DNA of 64,000 bases from Zea mays (GCF_902167145.1 NC_050102.1:13392850-13456849); one strand, 5' to 3'. Shown: positions 34,303 through 46,050, numbered from the stretch's first letter. Notes: generated by a model from the letters alone, not told the origin. Made by a program: numbers and translations.

Positions 34303-35512
34303 CCTACCAGACAATGAAGAGATATCTGTTTGTCGGGAAATGACAAGGAACATCGGATTCCCGAAGCTCGAGCTCGGCCTATCTGCAATGTCAAAGGATG
34401 ATCTTGCAGATAGCCTTGCTTATAATAGCTTTAAGGCATATATATTTTTGTTGTAAAATAAACTATTTTGTAGGTTTTCTTGCTATCGTTATGTTCTCAC
34501 ATATGTTTTTTGCTATTAGGGCTTAATTCTAAGTACGGCTTTAAGAGCTCAAAAGGAAGCAGACGATGAGAGCTGTCAGAAAGCTATTGGGAATCTTTGG
34601 ACAGAGGTCATCACACTAAGGAATGAAGCTCTCGAGAAAGATAAAATATTGTTTTCCTTAGTGGACAAGCTGAAAGCTAGCAAAGTCAAGCTTAATGCAC
34701 AAGCTGAAGTCGAAGGTTTGAAGAAAAAACTTGCAGAAATGAATGAAAATTTTGAAGTTACAAAGGTGAAGCAGGAGATAAGTGAAATGGAAAATCAAGG
34801 GTGCAAAAGAATGTTGAAGAGCTTCGGGATTCCAAGGAGAGATGCTACGAAACATCCTTGGAATGCGCCAAGAAGCTAAAAAATAGTTTTGCAAGGGTGG
34901 GAGCATACTCTTTGGAACAGAAGTTTATTCGCGGTGATCTCGGAGGGGTTATTCAGTGGATTGGCGAAGAGGTCGAAGCTTTTGATGAAATACTCATCGA
35001 TCGTGGGGATTTCTGCGCTTTCGCTGATGCATGAGGGGTCGCGGCAATTTTAGAGAAGGCCGGTTGTGAACATGTTAAGGTCGCAGTCTAGCCAAAATCT
35101 ATTTCCTTAGTAGATGACACCAAGGACCCCTCGACTGAAGCCTCTTTGCCAGGCGGGAGGTTTTACTCTAATGTTTGGATGAAGGGCGGTTGTGAGATGG
35201 CTAATGAAGCCATTAAAAAGGATGAGAAGTAATCTCACGACGCCCGAGAAGAAGCTAAACGAGCTAAAGAAGCTGCTGAACATGCCAGGATTATAAGTAC
35301 TTTTATTTAAGGCTTTGCTTCATTGTTTGTTTCTTGCTTCGAAATTCACCAACATCTTTTTTATTGCAGCTGGCCTTTCACCACCACCGGAGCCGTACAA
35401 TCCCGAAGCCGACCCGGCTATGAAAGAAGCTTTGGATATAATGAAGATTGCTAACGAAGTCATTGACGAAGTTGTCGATAGACTATTACACGAAGCTACT
35501 GAAAAGTGCTAA
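34303..35512 (+). pseudogene. Antisense accessory gene of element A, second part
   Basis: Resumes after element B with LPDNEEISVCREM. The first intron, 34436-34519, has a GC donor (AAG|GCATAT) where the other copies have GT, and ends CTATTAG. Exon 34520-35296 encodes the coiled-coil, then the conserved RGDFCAFADA block, with stops at about 35032, 35090 and 35231. The second intron, 35297-35369 (GTACTT...ATTGCAG), joins the C-terminal exon with PPPEPYNPEADPAM and a terminal EKC before TAA at 35510-35512. With 6484-8298 it makes about 950 codons. Confidence 0.75.
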
Positions 35513-35859
35513 AGGAATATTAAATTTCTGCATGCTTGAAAATGTAATGCTTGTGTATAGCTGTCGCATTGTGTTAGAAACAAACATCAAGTATTTGTAT
35601 GTACATTAATGTAATATATCTCTTTGCTATGCCTGAAATCTTCGTACGTACCGTTTTTTAGCCTTTGGCAAAAAACACCTTCCCTTCTTTTCTTGCTTCG
35701 CAAAGAAAAGGATTTTTCTTATGCCACTATTGTTGAAGGTTAGCTTCATGTAGTACAATATATCTGCCGAAGGCACGTCTTGTGTTGTAACATTCTTCTC
35801 CATACTTCGATCAATTTTTAAGGAGAGCAACTTTTCTTTGTTTCTCTAGATCTTTTTAG

Positions 35860-35935
35860 CGATGCAAAATGATGTATGATGTGATGCTATGCAATATGAT
35901 GTGATGGTATGATGCAAAATGATGTTTATGCCGAA
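35860..35935. repeat. ATGATG-rich tract of element A
   Basis: Repeats of GATGTGATG, ATGATG and GATGCAAAATGATG. The complementary CATCAT tract lies at the same place, between hairpin array and antisense-gene end, in B (about 22430-22515), C (about 28766-28850) and D (about 41345-41422). Confidence 0.6.
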
Positions 35936-35960
35936 GGAAAAAACCCACACGGAAACACAC

Positions 35961-36348
35961 CTAGACTCTACATCCCCTTAGGAACAACTTTGGAGTCTCT
36001 TCACCTTTTACATGGGTGGTATTTCAGCTCTGCATCCCCTTAGGAACGACTTTGGAGCTAAGCTCTGCATCCACTTGGGAACGACTTTGGAGCTTCTTCA
36101 CCTTTGACTTAGGTGGCATTTAAGCTCTGCATCCCCTTAGGAACGACTTTGGAGCTTCTTCACCTTTGATTTAGGTGGCATCTTAGCTCTGCATTCCTTT
36201 AGGAATGACTTTTAAGCTTCGAAACTTACTCTGCGCTCCCTTAGGAATGACTTTGGAGCTTCGGAACTTACTTTTCACTCCCTTAGGAACAACTTTTGAG
36301 CTTCGGAACTTACTCTGCGCTCCCTTAGGAACGACTTTGGAGCTTTGG
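35961..36348 (-). repeat. Hairpin repeat array of element A (minus strand)
   Basis: On the minus strand the units read as in B and D, with stems AAGCTC/GAGCTT and AGACTC/GAGTCT around the GTCGTTCC(T/C)AAGGGG loop. At least seven units. As in B and D, the unit with AGACTC/GAGTCT is the last before the CAT-rich tract. Confidence 0.75.
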
Positions 36349-36509
36349 AAGTTGGTTTTGTCACACTCGATGGTGTAACCACAGGTTTATTACATCAAGT
36401 TGAAGGTTCAACCTTCCTGTATTGCCTTTTGCGACAGAAATATAAAAGAAAAAAAGAGTAGGACTAGAACAAATCAGAGCTTTCTTTTGGCCAAAACATT
36501 GTGTCATAT

Positions 36510-38042
36510 TTAGTAGATATGCCTGGATTTGGGCACATTGCTATTAATTGTGTGAGCTTCAGACTACTCCTGAAGGTCACGTTGTTGTTGAAGCCGAAGA
36601 TGCCCTTCTGGCTGCTGATCATGATTTGGGGCGGGCGCCATTGGTGGGGGTGGTGGTAATTGAGCCCAAGAAGCTTGAGAGTGACTTGCTGAAGCTACAG
36701 AAGTCGTAGGCTGTTGGTTGCCTATGTTTTCTGGGATGTATGGAGAGTAGCACGAAGCAGTATGGAGGACTTGCTTCGACTGATTCTGTCGTGCCTCGGC
36801 TCCAGCAATTTCCTTTTGCTTTTGGATCGTGACCTGGCACATCCTCGTTGTGTGACCCTTGTCCTCGCCACAGAAAAGGAAGAATAACTTCCTGGGCTGA
36901 TTACCGAACCTTCCTTCACTGAAGCTTCTTCCTCCTTTGCCTCTCGGAACTAGTGATCTGTAAGAAGTTTGCTGCATGCCTCAAGACTATGAGCTATGAT
37001 GACTGCTCTGAGCATTGTTGGCCCTTTCATCGTTGGCATTGGAATTATGGATTGAACTCACATGCCTGGGATGAAGTCTTCCTCTGAAGCCCCTAGTCAT
37101 TTCAGAAAACTTGTATGCTTCCTCCCTTTATCGGCGAAAATCGTTATCAGCCCGGATGTACTCATCCATCTTCTGAAGGAGTTTTTCCAAGGTTTGTGGT
37201 GGCTTCCTTGCAAAATATTGGGCTGTAGGTCCTGGCCAAAGCCCCTTGATCATGGCCTTAATAACAATTTCATTGGGCACTATAAGCGCTTGAGCTCTCA
37301 AATGCAGGAACCTTCAGACGTATGCCTACAGGTACTCCTCATGGTCTTGCGTGCATTGAAACAAGGCCTGGGCGGTGACTAGCTTCGTCTGAAAGCCCTA
37401 GAAGCTGGTGACTAGCATGTCCTTGAGCTTCTGCCATGATGTGATTGTCCCTGGCCGAAGAGAGGAATACCATGTCTGGGCCACGCTTCTGACTGCCATG
37501 ACGAAGGACTTTACCATGCCAGCAGCATTGCTCCCATACGAGGATATTGTTGCCTCGTAGCTTATCAGAAATTGCTTTGGATTCGAATGCCCATCATACA
37601 TGGGTAACTGAGGTAGCTTGTAGGACTGTGGCCATGAGGTAGCCTGCAATTCTGCTGCCAGAGGAGAAGCATCATCGAAAGTAAAGTTACCATGATGGAA
37701 GTCATCGTATCATTCATCTTCGTTGAATGGGCTTTCCTAATGAAGCTCCCTATGCTAAGGCCTTCGGTCTTGGTCATCTTGAGTAAGATGATGCATCTCC
37801 TCAGCTGCTTCATCAATCTTCTTCTGAAAATCAGCCGGTCGGAGCATTTTCTCTTTTTTCCTTTGTACTTGCTGATGGATTGCTTCTAAATCCCTCGTCT
37901 CCTGGCCAAGCTGCTCCAACTGAAGAGTCGGACTGGTGGCCTTTCTCTTTTGGCTCCTAGCTTCTCGCAAGGAGAGTGCATCCTGATCTGTGTCCAGCGA
38001 CTGCAAGGCAGCCCCTGGCACCGTTGCCTTCTTCGGCGACAT
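36510..38042 (-). pseudogene. Gypsy gag of element A (broken)
   Basis: Starts MSPKKATVPGAALQSLD. Same order as in C: coiled-coil, a stop in the NEDE*YDD region near 37708, the capsid segment with PQLPMYDGHSNPKQFL, MVKSFVMAVRSVAQTW, then frameshifts between 37400 and 36980, and a CCHC knuckle (CGEDKGHTTRMC, near 36840). It ends SRHIY-TAA at 36510-36512. A TAG lies near 36567. Confidence 0.8.
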
Positions 38043-38101
38043 GTCGAAGGTGAATGCTTGCCGAAGGTTGTGGAAGTGAGTTCACCGGAGGTGGACGCCA
38101 A

Positions 38102-38584
38102 TGTTGGTCACTTGTTCTCAATGCTGTGAGTCAAGAACAAGGCAACACAATTGTTAATCATTAAAGATCTTCATCCTTTGAAGCATTATTTCCTTGCGGG
38201 TATAATGCTTCTCAGACGAAGGTCAAGAAGGACATACCTTCATCATATCAATACAAAGATAGGAATGCGAAGGGATAAGTATAATAATTATATGTTAATA
38301 ATTCATTTATTCTTGCATTCCATAAAACATACATGAATATCAACAATGTTAATATTACATTGATACCTTCGGCTTGCTCGAAGGTGAGGATGCGAGAGAG
38401 TGAATACAATCCAGCGTGAACAGTACGTTGCAACTGTTCATCTATTTATAGGCACGGGACGTAGCCCAGGTAAAAGTACATTTATATCCCTGACATCTAT
38501 TTATAATCATAACATGAATCATCAAGGATTAAATAGTCTTCTTTCCCTTTTCGGTCATCATGGTCTCCGTCATCATATTAAGCT
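38102..38584 (-). repeat. 5' LTR of element A, part next to gag
   Basis: Matches 5521-6003 nearly base for base and is followed on the minus strand by TTGGCGTCCACCTCCGG, the primer-binding site. It is cut at 38584 by element D; the rest is at 45875-46045. Confidence 0.9.
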
Positions 38585-39262
38585 TGTTGGGGGCCTTCCT
38601 CTTCCGAAGGTCCTCAAAAACTAAATTAACATGTTTCTCAGTATAACAGACTGTTACAAGAGGTTTTGGCTTTGAGATGAAGGTGAGCGTAATATGAATG
38701 TGCGGTTTGAAGGAAGGGTGAACGAGCGCCGAAGCTGTGGCTGAAGGACCTTCGGCTTAGCATGATAACGATGGTGAAGGATGGAACCGACATAAAGGAG
38801 AAAAGACTACCTAGTCCTTGATAGTTTGCTTTATGGTCAACAGTAAAAGTTAGGGACATTGATGTAATTTTGTCTAGGTTGTGTCATGTGCCTATAAATA
38901 GATGAACAGTAACACCATATTGTTCACGCTGCATTCTAATTGCTCACGCGTCTCTTATGTTACCACCTTCTGTCAAGATGAAGGTATCAATGAAATATAA
39001 ATATTATAAGCATTTGCTCATGTTTATAAAATGAAATGTAAATAATCTATTTCTATGTTGTCATTATTTACATTCTTATATGTTTTATGTTTATTTATTT
39101 GTATTCATTTATCGAGATGATGAAGGTATGCCATTCATGACCTTCATCCAAAAATCATTATATCCGAAGGGATATAATGTTTCGGAGGACGAAGGTCCTT
39201 ATCTATTAACAATTATGTTGCCTTACTCTTGGTGTATAGCATTCAAAAATCAAGGACCAACA
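38585..39262 (+). repeat. 5' LTR of element D
   Basis: TGTTGGGGGCCTTCC to GGACCAACA. The primer site that follows is TTGGCACCCACCTCCGG, with A in place of the G found in B and C. GCCTATAAATAGATGAACAG near 38890 holds the TATA box. Confidence 0.9.
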
Positions 39263-39320
39263 TTGGCACCCACCTCCGGTGAACTCATTCGACCACCTTT
39301 GGCAAGCATCGACCTTCGTA

Positions 39321-40819
39321 ATGCCATCGAAGAAGACAGCAGTGCTAGGGGCTACACTACAGCCACTGGACACTAACCAAGAGACGCTACGCGAAGCTAG
39401 GAACCAGAAGAGGAAGGCTACCAGCCCAACACCTCAGGAGGAGGAACTGGATCAAGAAATCAGGGATCTGGAAGCTATCCATCAACAGGTCCGAAAGAAG
39501 AGAGAGAAGATGCTTTGGCTCACCGACCTCTAGAGGCAGATTGATGAAGTCGCCGAAGAAATGTGTCACCTCACCCAGGACGACCAAGACCGAAGGCCCC
39601 AACAACATAGGGAGCTTCGTCAAGAAAATTCATACAATGATGATGAATGGTACGGTGACTTTCATCATGGCAATTTTGCTTTTGATGATGCTTCTCCCTT
39701 GGCAGCAGAATTGCAGGCTACCCCGTGGCCGCCGTCATACAAGCCACCTCAGCTTCCTATGTATGATGGGCACTTAGACCCGAAGCAATTCCTAATGAGC
39801 TACGAAGCAACCATATCTTCATATGGGGGCAATACTGCAGTCATGGCAAATTCCTTCGTCATGGCAGTCAAAAGCGTAGCGCAAACTATTACTCTTCTCT
39901 TCGTCCAGGGACAATTACGTCTGGCAGAAGCTAAAAGACATGCTGGTCACTAGCTTCTAGGGTTTCCAAACGAAGCCAGTTACTGCTCAAGCCATGTTCC
40001 AGTGCACACAAGATCAGGAAGAGTACCTCCAGGCGTATGTCTGAAGGTTCCTGCGACTGAGAGCCCAGGCGCCTATAGTGCCCAATGAGATTGTCATTGA
40101 GGCCATGATTAAGGGGCTCAGACCAGGACCAACGGTGCAATATTTTGCAAGGAAGCCGCCACAAACCTTGGAGAAGCTTCTCTAAAAAATGGATGAATAT
40201 ATCAGAGCTGATAATGATTTCCGGCAAAGAAGGGAAGAAGCTTACAGATACTCTGAGATGGCCAGGGGCTTCGGAGGAAGATTCCACCCTAGGCATGTCA
40301 GGTCAATCCATAATGCTAGCCCAAGTGATGATAGGGGAAGCTAAACCTAAAGGCAACAGCGCAGCTCCCAATCATCAGGGCCGCAACAAAGTTCCTTCAG
40401 GCCACCAGCTCCAAGAGGCAGAGGGGGCAGAATCTTCAGTGGAAGATATGGAGATCAGCCCAGGAGACTGTTTTGTTTGTTCCGCGGCAAAGACAAAGGC
40501 CACACCACAAGAACGTGCCAAGTCACAATTCAGAAGCAGAAAGAGATCGTCGAAGCAGGTTCTACATACTGCTTCATGCTATTCTCCCTACGTCCTAGAG
40601 TACGTAGGTAATCAACAGCCTACGGCCTCTATCGCTTCGGCAAGCCATTCTCAAGCTTTCTGGGCCTAGCTCCCACGACCACCACCGCTAGCACCTACTC
40701 TGGCCCGAAGCCAGCAGCCAGAAGGGCACCAGCACGCTCAGCAGCAGCGCAATTTTCGGGAGGAGTCCGAAGCTCGCACAGTCAATAGCACTATGCCCGA
40801 ATCCAAGCACATTTACTAA
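39321..40819 (+). pseudogene. Gypsy gag of element D (broken)
   Basis: Starts MPSKKTAVLGATLQPLDTNQ. TAG at 39531-39533, frame changes near 39890 and 40180, and further stops near 39957 and 40344. The capsid segment PQLPMYDGHLDPKQFL is clear. The zinc knuckle region is damaged: CLFCGEDKGH has become LFRGKDKGH, so the second cysteine is lost. It ends SKHIY-TAA at 40817-40819. Confidence 0.8.
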
Positions 40820-40965
40820 AGAATATCCTACCCCTGGTTCATCTTGTTTTTTCTGCTATTTCATTTTCTTGTATGAAAAAACAATTCACGAAGGATTAAA
40901 TTCCAATTTGATGTAATAATATTGTAGTCATATCATCGAGTGGGATCTGTCCCCTTAACAAGATT

Positions 40966-41324
40966 CTGAGGCTGTAAAAGTCATTCCCAAGGAAGCAGAG
41001 TTAGTTCTGAAGCTACGAAAGTCATTCCTAAGGGAGCACAGAGTAAGTTCCGAAGCTACAAAAGTCATTCCTAAGGGAGCGCAGAGTAAGTTCCGAAGCT
41101 CAAAAGTCGTTCCTAAGGGAATAGAGAGCCAAAATACCACTGAAATACAAGGTGAAGAAGCTCCAAAGTCGTCTCTAAGAGGATGCAGAGCTTAAATGCC
41201 ACCGAAATATAAGGTGAAGAAGCTCCAAAGTCGTTCCTAAGGGGATGCAGAGCTTAAATGCCACCGAAATATAAGGTGAAGAGACTCAAAAGACGTCCCT
41301 AAGGGGATATAGAGTCAGAGTGTT
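40966..41324 (+). repeat. Hairpin repeat array of element D
   Basis: About seven units. Clear stems are AAGCTC/GAGCTT (twice, about 41158-41260) and GACTC/GAGTC (about 41283-41318). The small interspersed hairpin appears as CACC-GAAATATAA-GGTG and as CACT-GAAATACAA-GGTG, where T pairs as a G-U wobble. Confidence 0.75.
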
Positions 41325-41761
41325 TTTGTGTGCACATGTGTCTTTGGCATAAACATCATGCTTCATCATATCATCGCATCATTCAGCATAGCATTACATC
41401 ATACATCATCTCGCATCAGCAGTAAGATTGAGTAGAAGGAAAGTTGTTTCTTTCAAAATATATGATGAATGAGACAATGTGCCGGAGCACAAAGCAAACC
41501 TTCGGCAATTACAATCTTATACGCCAGGAAAATTTTTGTCGACAACAATATCATACAACAGCTGTGCTATAGAAAGGCTTTTCTTTACAAAGCTTCAAAA
41601 GAAGGGAAGGTGTTTTTCGCCGAAGGCTCAAAAATGGTATGTACGCAAATTTCATGCATCGCAAATAAATATATTACACTAATATACACATAGATATACA
41701 ATGTTTAACTCGTACGAATATTACATCACACAAATGTTATATTTCTTAGCTACACAAAAAT

Positions 41762-44700
41762 CTAGTCTTCCTTCAAAATTTTCTCAGCAGCTTCGTTCAA
41801 AAGTTTGTTCACAGCTTCGTCAACAGCTTCTTCAGCAATTCTTATAGTTTCTAGTGCCGCCTTCATGGCTGGATCAGCTTTGGGATCATAGGGCTCAGGT
41901 GGCGGCGAAAGTTCAGCTACAACAAAAGTAATTTGTTAATCCGAAGCCAGAAAAAATGCTGAAGCAATGAAACAATTAAAATACCTATGTGTCGTGCACG
42001 CTCAGTAGCCTCTTCGGCTCCTTGGCTTCTTCTCGGGCTTCGTGGGATTCTTTCTCGTTCCTCTTTATAGCTTCGTCGGCTAACTCTCGGCCACCTTTCA
42101 TCCAAACGTTGGAGTAGAATTTCCCGCCCATCAAAGTAGCCTCAGCCGAAGGATCCTTCGTGTTTTCTACAGAGAAGACGGCCTCCGTCTCGGTTGCAGC
42201 TTTAACATGTTCACAACCAGATTTTTCTAAAATTGCTGCAACCCATTTAGCACCGGCGAAGGTGCAAAAATCGCCATGATCGCTAAGTATCTCATCAAAG
42301 GCTTCAACTTCTTTGTTTCTCCATTCGATGATTCCTTCAGGTTCGCCTCTGATAAATTTCTGCTCAGATGAGTAGGCACCCACCTTTGCAAAACTATCTT
42401 TCAGCTTTTTAGCACAATCCAAGGATTTTTTGTAGTACCTCTCCTTCGATTCCCGAAGCTCATCTATATTATTTTGTAGTCTTGTGCTAGTCCATTCACT
42501 TATTTCTTGTTTTGCTTTAGCGACTTCAAAATCCTCGTTCTTTTCTGCAAGCTTTTTCTTTAAATCTTCAATTTCAGCTCTATGAGCTTCGGACTGTGTA
42601 GCAAGATTGGCTTCGCTAATCTTTACCCTGTCTACCAAGGAAAGCAGAATTTTATCCTTCTTTGCGGCTTCATTCCTCAGTTTGATAACCTTCGACCGAA
42701 GGTTACCAAGGGCTATTTGGCTGCTTTCATCCTCAGCATTCTTCTGTGCTCTTAAAGCGTTGCTCAAAATTAAGCCCTAAAAAAGGGGAGAGACAAAGAA
42801 TCAGCACAAGAGTAAAAGACACAAAAATAATCTGCTTATAAGTCCACAACTTTTGTACCTTCAGACTATTGTCAGCGAGCTGTCTGCGAGGTCATCCTTT
42901 GACATAGCAGAAAGGTCAACTTCGAGCTTCGGAAATCCTATGTTTTTGCCATCTCCTGGCAAACAGATATTTCTTTGTTGTCCGGGAGGCAATACAGAAA
43001 GTCATCTTCATTGGTGCCATTATACACCAAGGCCCCTTTCGGGTACTTCAGTTCCCGGGCATAGTGTTTGGCTTCCGCAATTTCCTCTTCTGACAATTTT
43101 TTACCCAAAGCGTGTCGAATAATAAAGTCAAGCTCTTCAGTTGATGCTATGGGAGTAGGAGACTCAACCTTCTCGGGCACGTCTTCTTTCTCCAGAACCA
43201 GATCGACGTCTGAATGTCCTTGTTCAATACTCTGCCCAGTCCCAACATGCTCCGTTTCAATGGGCACTGAGGGCCCGGCTTTGGCTTCAACACGAGCTAT
43301 AGCAGCTTCGGCAGTCTCCTTTGCAGGAGCAGGAGTTGACGCCCTTGTCGACTCTAAGACAATGTCCAGCACGCTAGCCATCTTCCTCCTCTTAGGAGTT
43401 ATTGTAGGAGCTCTAGGCACCTTCGGCAACTCTGGCTTTGGTGGTGGGCTCAGAATTTTTTGTAATCCTGCTGATTCTCCTAGCTCTAGCTCTTCGGTTG
43501 TTTTTTTGTGGCTTTGGCAGAATGCTTCGGCGCTCTGGCCGATTCGATCTTCTCCTGCCCTATTATTTTCGGCACTTCAGCCGATTCTTCCTTGGAGCTG
43601 GCAGGAGCAGGCTGTCTAGGCTCAGCGGTGGAAGATGTCCCTTCGACAAGCTTCGGCACCCTGGCCGTTTCAATGTATCTAGGCTGGTGTGTCAAAACCT
43701 TGATCTTCTTGCCCTTTGGCGCAACAGAAATGGCCAAAGTAGCAGCTTTTCTCTTTTTCCCTGCTTTCGCGAGGGATAGCTATAATCTGGGTATACAAAA
43801 CCAATAACATTGAAAACTCTATTTAGTATTTTCTTGCCTCGCCTTCCAAAGGCTAAGGTCATGGCATCATCTTTGGCCCTTGTGTAGGCCCCAAGCAACT
43901 CGTCGCTAGTCGCCTCAACACAGTTCAGCCAGTCATCACTCAGCTCATCAAACTGATCTCTATATCTGAAGGTGTATTTCAGATAAACCAAACCGCCTTG
44001 ACTAGACCCGGCAGCAGTCTCCTTTGGCATTTCCCAGTCATTCACAAGAGGCCACACTCTATAAGCTATGTGCTCCTGGACTAGGTCTCTTATGCCAATA
44101 AAGGTGCATACATTGTTGAAAGCCTTCTGGCAAGCTTCGATATCGTTTCTACGAGCAGCAGCCGACCTTCTGATGTCAAAGCGAGACCAAATAGGGTGTT
44201 GGACAATCCCCTTTATATCTTCCCTTTCAGCTAAGTTATTCTTTACATAAAACCATTCTTCCATCTAGGCCCCTGGCCACCTCTTTCGAAACGTTGGAAC
44301 TGGATAACTTACATCAGAATGAGGCACGAAGCCATAACAACCAAAATTATTGTGATATTGCTCCTTGCCAGTAGCCTTCGTCTCATACAGCAGCTCGTGC
44401 ATGTTGCAGAAGCATTTTGCACTTGGTTCTAGTCCTTGGCTTCTCACGGCCAAAATAAAAATCTCCATCCTGATTATAGCTTCGGGGGTAATCTGATGAA
44501 GAAAAATTTCAAAGGTCTTTAGCACTTCAACTAGAAATTTACTCAATAGAAACCGAAGACCTGCCTTCATGAAGCTCCTGTAAACAACAACTTTGTTCAC
44601 CTCGAGCGCAGGGGCGGCGTCCCCTCCAGCTCTCACAATGGACATACAACAAAAATATCTTCCTTTCATGGCATCAATCTGACTCTGTTTGATGGATGAC

Positions 44701-44902
44701 TTTCCAAAGATAGTGTGACTCGGTCGCTAGGGCCGATCTTCGGCATCTTCGTTCCCACTTTCCACATCAAAGTTTTTGCTATCACCAGAATCTTTAGACA
44801 ACCTAGCTAACATTTCATTGGTAATCTTCTCTATGTTTGTCTTTTCCATAGCCTCGTAAACCCAGCTAGAGCAGGGTCAACAACCTTCTTCTCTTCAGCC
44901 AT
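41762..44902 (-). pseudogene. Antisense accessory gene of element D
   Basis: Starts MAEEKKVVDPALAG, then a one-base deletion (GGGTTTAC against GGGTTTTAT in A). The PF04195-like region reads FMKAGLRFLLSKFLVEVL and LHQITPEAIIRMEIFI. TAG occurs just before MEEWFYVKN (44265-44267). Introns are 42777-42858 (GTACAA...TTTTTTAG) and 41917-41984 (GTATTT...TTGTAG), at the same places as in C. The coiled-coil and HGDFCTFAGAKWVAAILEKS blocks are present; another one-base deletion lies near 42000. The last exon, 41916-41762, has the same length (155 bp) as in C and ends EKILKED-TAG. Confidence 0.75.
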
Positions 44903-45031
44903 CTAGTGGGCACTTGTGCAAATGCCGAAGCTCACAAATTAATCAAAATCTAACAGAGCAGGAAAATCCAAGCTTGAGAAAATAGCGCAAGCGATTGAGA
45001 TGGCGCATCAAATGCTATCACTGTGGGTTCC

Positions 45032-45039
45032 TATTTATA
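45032..45039 (-). promoter_or_regulatory. TATA box of element D's antisense gene
   Basis: TATAAATA on the minus strand, 130 bp before the ATG at 44902, with the shared upstream block (GACCTTCGGC, GCTATTCTAGCGAAGGGAAG complement) between it and the 3' LTR. Confidence 0.65.
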
Positions 45040-45197
45040 TGCCCAGTGCATTGCAACTTGGCGGGCCCTACATGTCATTGACTTTTGCTATTCTAGCGAA
45101 GGGAAGGTTTTTTTCGGACCTTCGGCTAAAGGCCTTCGTTCACGTCGCAGTCTGAATTTGTTAAATACAAAAACAAATTAATACTGCGAGGGGCTAC

Positions 45198-45874
45198 TGT
45201 TGGGGGCCTTCCTCTTCCGAAGGTCCTCAAAAACTTAATTAACATGTTTCTCAGTATAACAGACTGTTACAGGAGGTTTCGGCTTTGAGATGAAGGTGTG
45301 CGTAATATTAAGGTGTGGTTTGAAGGAAGGGTGAACGAGCGCCGAAGCTGTGGCTGAAGGGCCTTTGGCTTAGCATGATAACGATGGTGAAGGATGGAAC
45401 CGACTTAAATGAGAAAAGACTACCTAGTCCTTGATAGTTTGCTTTATGGTCAACAGTAAAAGTCAGGGACATGGATGTAATTTTGTCCAGGCTGCAACAT
45501 GTGCCTATAAATAGATGAACAGTAACACCATACTGTTCACGCTGCATTGTAATTGCTCCCGCGTCTCTTATGTTACCACCTTCTGTCAAGACGAAGGTAT
45601 CAATGAAATATAAATATTATAAGCATTTGCTCATGTTTATAAAATGAAATGTAAATAATCTATTTCTATGTTGTCATTATTTACATTCTTATATGTTGTA
45701 TGTTTATTTATTTGTATTCATTTGTCGAGATGATGAAGATATGTCCTTCATGACCTTCGTCCAAAAATCATTATATCCAAAGGGATATAATGTTTTGGAG
45801 GACGAAGTTCCTTATCTATTAACAATTGTGTTGCCTTGCTCTTGGTGTATAGCATTCAAAAGCATGGACCAACA
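45198..45874 (+). repeat. 3' LTR of element D
   Basis: 677 bp, matching 38585-39262 with scattered substitutions. Preceded by GCGAGGGGCTAC (purine tract) and followed by the AAGCC target duplication. Confidence 0.9.
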
Positions 45875-46045
45875 AAGCCGAAGCTCTTTCGGCTACAGCT
45901 TCAGTGACTATTCTTATCACCGTATATCTTTGCCATAAGAGAAGACCTTTATGCCGAAGCCAAAGCCCCCTGTAATAATCCATATACTAGAAACACATGA
46001 TTAATCACATTTTTGAGGACCTTTGGAATAGGAAGGCCCCCAACA
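45875..46045 (-). repeat. 5' LTR of element A, outer part
   Basis: Continues the LTR interrupted at 38584 and ends next to the TAGGC target duplication. Against the copy at 5521-6191 it lacks about 22 bp (TCACCGTATATC against TCACC...CATCGTATATC). Confidence 0.9.
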
Positions 46046-46050
46046 TAGGC

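Larger units (their letters stand above)
38585..45874 (+). mobile_element. Grande-like gypsy element D (gag only, 7.3 kb)
   Basis: Inserted in the 5' LTR of element A. Target duplication AAGCT (38580-38584) and AAGCC (45875-45879); the uninterrupted LTR at 5521-6191 has AAGCC, so the left copy mutated. It has LTRs of 678 and 677 bp, gag, a hairpin array and an antisense gene, and no pol. Its LTR differs in sequence from B and C but keeps the TGTTGGGGGCCTTC start. 40820-40965 and 41325-41761 are spacer without genes. Confidence 0.9.
5521..46045 (-). mobile_element. Grande-like gypsy element A (minus strand), split by B and D
   Basis: Boundaries are set by a perfect 5-bp target duplication, TAGGC, at 5516-5520 and 46046-46050, with TG...CA termini. 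On the minus strand it runs: 5' LTR (46045 down to 38102, split by element D), gag (38042-36510), hairpin array (36348-35961), then the plus-strand antisense gene (6484-8298 and 34303-35512), and the 3' LTR (6191-5521). There is no pol. The plan and the CTTCGG-rich sequence match what I recall of the maize Grande family, a Tat-lineage Ty3/gypsy element. Removing A restores an uninterrupted zinc-knuckle reading frame in X. Confidence 0.9.
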
